Shown here: positions 14,175-14,705 of the stretch, piece by piece
Numbering within the stretch: the stretch's first letter is position 1
Layout of the letters: the number at the start of each line of letters is the position of its first letter
From: Woeseiaceae bacterium
Lineage (GTDB): Bacteria; Pseudomonadota; Gammaproteobacteria; Steroidobacterales; Woeseiaceae
DNA length: 14,705 bases
Assembly: GCA_022866645.1 (NCBI GenBank)
Contig: JALHUQ010000134.1
Coordinates: forward strand, 1 to 14,705
Reading direction: 5' to 3'
Made by a program: the position numbers and the translations under genes
The notes under the pieces: generated by a model
Seen by the model: the letters and a program-made list of their open reading frames with translations, nothing else
Database searches by the model: none
What the model was told of the DNA's origin: nothing

Positions 14175-14705
14175 TTAGGGTCTCCGCTTGACGCTTTGCG
14201 AATCATAGGCAGTTTGAGTCCAAATTCTTCCGCGCACTCGATTGCGATATCGTAACCGGCATCCGCATGCCGCATCACGCCGCTGGCGGGGTCGTTCCAC
14301 AACACTCTTGCGATGCGCTTGTCCGCCTCGGCCGTGCCATCGCAGACGATGACTAAACCAGCGTGTTGTGAATAGCCCATGCCGACGCCACCACCGTGAT
14401 GCAGCGATACCCAGGTTGCGCCGCTTGCTGTGCTGAGTAACGCGTTGAGTAAGGGCCAGTCGGATACAGCGTCACTGCCATCTTTCATACTTTCAGTTTC
14501 GCGGTTGGGACTCGCGACAGAACCGCTGTCCAGATGGTCCCGGCCAATAACAACCGGCGCCTTCAGCTCGCCAGTACGGACCATTTCATTAAAAGCGAGT
14601 CCAAGGCGATGCCGTTGACCCAGCCCAACCCAGCAGATTCTCGCCGGCAGGCCCTGAAACTGAATGCGTTCACGCGCCGCGTCCAGCCAGTTGTGCAGGT
14701 GCTCG
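14171..14705 (-). CDS. hutU: Urocanate hydratase, C-terminal part (5' end beyond the window)
   Basis: The last 177 codons of urocanase; the frame is open to the window edge, and full-length family members are about 550 residues. Conserved segments include GLPARICWVGLGQRHRLGLA, VVIGRDHLDSGSVASPNRET, MKDGSDAVSDWPLLNALLST, SLHHGGGVGMGYSQHAG and VLWNDPASGVMRHADAGYD. The enzyme uses tightly bound NAD+ to convert urocanate to imidazolone propionate in the cytoplasm, directly after HutH. It is the most upstream gene seen in the hut-sor operon; an internal ATG at 14584 is not the start because the urocanase match continues before it. Confidence 0.96.
   Translation of the reverse strand, partial: EHLHNWLDAARERIQFQGLPARICWVGLGQRHRLGLAFNEMVRTGELKAPVVIGRDHLDSGSVASPNRETESMKDGSDAVSDWPLLNALLSTASGATWVSLHHGGGVGMGYSQHAGLVIVCDGTAEADKRIARVLWNDPASGVMRHADAGYDIAIECAEEFGLKLPMIRKASSGDPK

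Noticed and set aside
1..14705. CRISPR array, tRNA, rRNA, insertion sequence or phage genes
   Set aside because: No repeat-spacer pattern, cloverleaf, transposase or phage protein was seen on either strand.

Overview
The window reads as a chromosomal segment of a free-living, respiring gammaproteobacterium. GC is moderate to high, coding is dense, and neighbouring genes often overlap at stop and start codons. The gene set combines a MoxR/Bat operon, an AspC/TyrB-type aminotransferase, a HiPIP electron carrier, a periplasmic sulfite dehydrogenase with its c-type cytochrome, histidine utilisation genes and remnants of formate dehydrogenase genes. A marine or benthic gammaproteobacterium (Woeseia-like) would fit, but that placement is inference only.

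Region 1 (1-5514, minus strand) is a MoxR-Bat operon. In transcription order it holds moxR (AAA+ ATPase), a DUF58 protein, a DUF4381 membrane protein, batA (VWA), a fused batB-batC (VWA plus TPR) and the start of batD, which runs off the left edge. All junctions overlap or are within 2 bases. A 21-bp perfect palindrome of REP type sits in frame inside the DUF58 gene.

Region 2 (5656-6728, plus strand) holds two small genes, an unrecognised lipoprotein and a DUF192 protein, joined by an ATGA overlap. They are divergent from moxR and end tail-to-tail with the aminotransferase, the two stop codons sharing one CTAG.

Region 3 (6725-8344, minus strand) holds the aminotransferase and a Tat-exported HiPIP, with a strong terminator between them.

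Region 4 (8444-9131, plus strand) is the most unusual part. A near-consensus Fur box and a possible -10 lead into the N-terminal third of FdhD. This passes abruptly, through two frame changes, into two short pieces of the C-terminal half of a formate dehydrogenase alpha subunit. It looks like the scar of at least two deletions in an fdhD-fdhA locus.

Region 5 (9143-10124, minus strand) holds a small membrane protein with an unclear start and a SYLF-domain (Ysc84-like) secreted protein.

Region 6 (10189-14705, minus strand) is one tightly overlapped operon: hutU (3' part), hutH, hutG, a SorA-type sulfite dehydrogenase and its monoheme cytochrome. HutH has cysteine in place of the usual serine at the residue that forms the MIO cofactor (Ala142-Cys143-Gly144). 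The overlap of hutG with sorA places histidine catabolism and sulfite oxidation on one probable transcript.

No rRNA, tRNA, CRISPR array, transposase or phage gene was seen. No gene-free stretch exceeds 300 bases; the longest is the 8345-8595 region, which carries the Fur box.
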